Origin: SPDF01 sp963812085
Lineage (GTDB): Bacteria > Gemmatimonadota > Gemmatimonadetes > Gemmatimonadales > GWC2-71-9
DNA length: 64,000 nt
Direction of reading: 5' to 3'
Assembly: GCA_963812085.1 (NCBI GenBank)
Contig: CAWETL010000004.1
Coordinates: forward strand, 603,226 to 667,225
Shown here: positions 63,689 to 64,000 of the stretch, piece by piece
How the letters are laid out: each line of letters opens with the position of its first letter
How positions within the stretch are numbered: position 1 is the stretch's first letter
Position numbers and translations under genes: made by a program
Notes under the pieces: generated by a model
Told to the model about the DNA's origin: nothing
Database searches by the model: none
What the model saw: only the letters and a program-made list of their open reading frames with translations

Positions 63689-63959
63689 CCACTTACTTTC
63701 TTTGAATTCGTCTAAATCAACTGGAGGCAAGGTCATTTTGGCAATGAACGTGAACACAGAGTCTAAATCTACGGCTATTGCTTTTCGTCCAATGCTTCAA
63801 TTGCAGTAACTCCACTTCCAGAAAAAGGGTCAAGAATGGTTTCGCCTTTCTTGGAATAACGTTAAATATAATCTGCCGCAACATCGTGTGGTTTTTTCTT
63901 GCCCAGTATTTATGCATTAAGTACATTGATGTATGTGCTTCAAAATACTCAAGAGACAA
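63689..63959 (-). pseudogene. DNA methyltransferase remnant (N-terminal part)
   Basis: Minus strand pieces in different frames: LEYFEAHTSMYLMHKYWARK, then YSKKGETILDPFSGSGVTAI with EALDEKQ, then VFTFIAKMTLPPVDLDEF. These are consecutive blocks of adenine/cytosine-N4 DNA methylases, and LDPFSGSGVT is the SAM-binding motif. Frame changes and the missing rest make it non-functional. A host restriction-modification or orphan methylase gene was lost here. Confidence 0.75.
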
Positions 63960-64000
63960 GCTTCAGGTTTCTAAAAAAGTAGCACTATTTAACCGGCATT

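Overview
The window is archaeal, most likely from an uncultivated Bathyarchaeia/TACK-type lineage. The lineage is inferred from gene content, not from a marker gene. Archaeal features seen directly are an RNase P protein 4 next to a CRM-domain RNA-binding protein, an indolepyruvate:ferredoxin oxidoreductase, DUF362 and DUF5658-type proteins, TATA elements 24-28 nt before apparently leaderless starts, GGTG-type ribosome binding sites, and many TTG/GTG starts. I found no tRNA, rRNA, CRISPR array, transposase or integrase.

Left part (1-39 kb) is a surface-glycan region. It holds about seven GT4-like glycosyltransferases, family 2 glycosyltransferases, two Gfo/Idh/MocA dehydrogenases, hexapeptide and GNAT acyltransferases, an OafA-type acyltransferase, two WbqC-like proteins, a radical SAM/SPASM protein, a FemAB-like transferase, a sugar nucleotide epimerase coupled to a DegT/StrS aminotransferase, a large DUF2206-like membrane protein and two DUF362 proteins. 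Two secreted glycosidase-like proteins lie in opposite orientation at 12.9-14.2 and 20.3-23.0 kb. They share about 509 bp of identical DNA and bracket a segment that could invert. Broken gene remnants lie at 20.1 and 26.4-28.1 kb.

Middle part (40-50.3 kb) is a tightly packed operon: livG-livF-paaK-iorA-iorB-livK-livH-livM-paaI. It joins amino-acid-type ABC import to 2-oxoacid:ferredoxin chemistry, aryl-CoA ligation and thioester hydrolysis. It probably serves aromatic amino acid or arylacetate metabolism. IorA carries an internal four-cluster ferredoxin-like insertion, which I find unusual. A 26-bp palindrome with a C6 flank lies upstream of the operon and recurs upstream of a coiled-coil/winged-helix gene at 56.4 kb.

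Right part (50.3-64 kb) begins with housekeeping genes: a frameshifted aspartate kinase, RNase P protein 4, the CRM protein and a PurF paralogue lacking the catalytic cysteine. Small regulators, zinc-ribbon proteins, a cupin and a pair of tandem Cys4 miniproteins follow. The last 4 kb is rearranged: a broken modular secreted protein, a glycosyltransferase remnant, a frameshifted beta-propeller, a duplicated promoter/signal-peptide segment, a truncated GNAT protein and a DNA methyltransferase remnant. Several frameshifts sit in or near short homopolymers, so some may be assembly errors rather than real decay.
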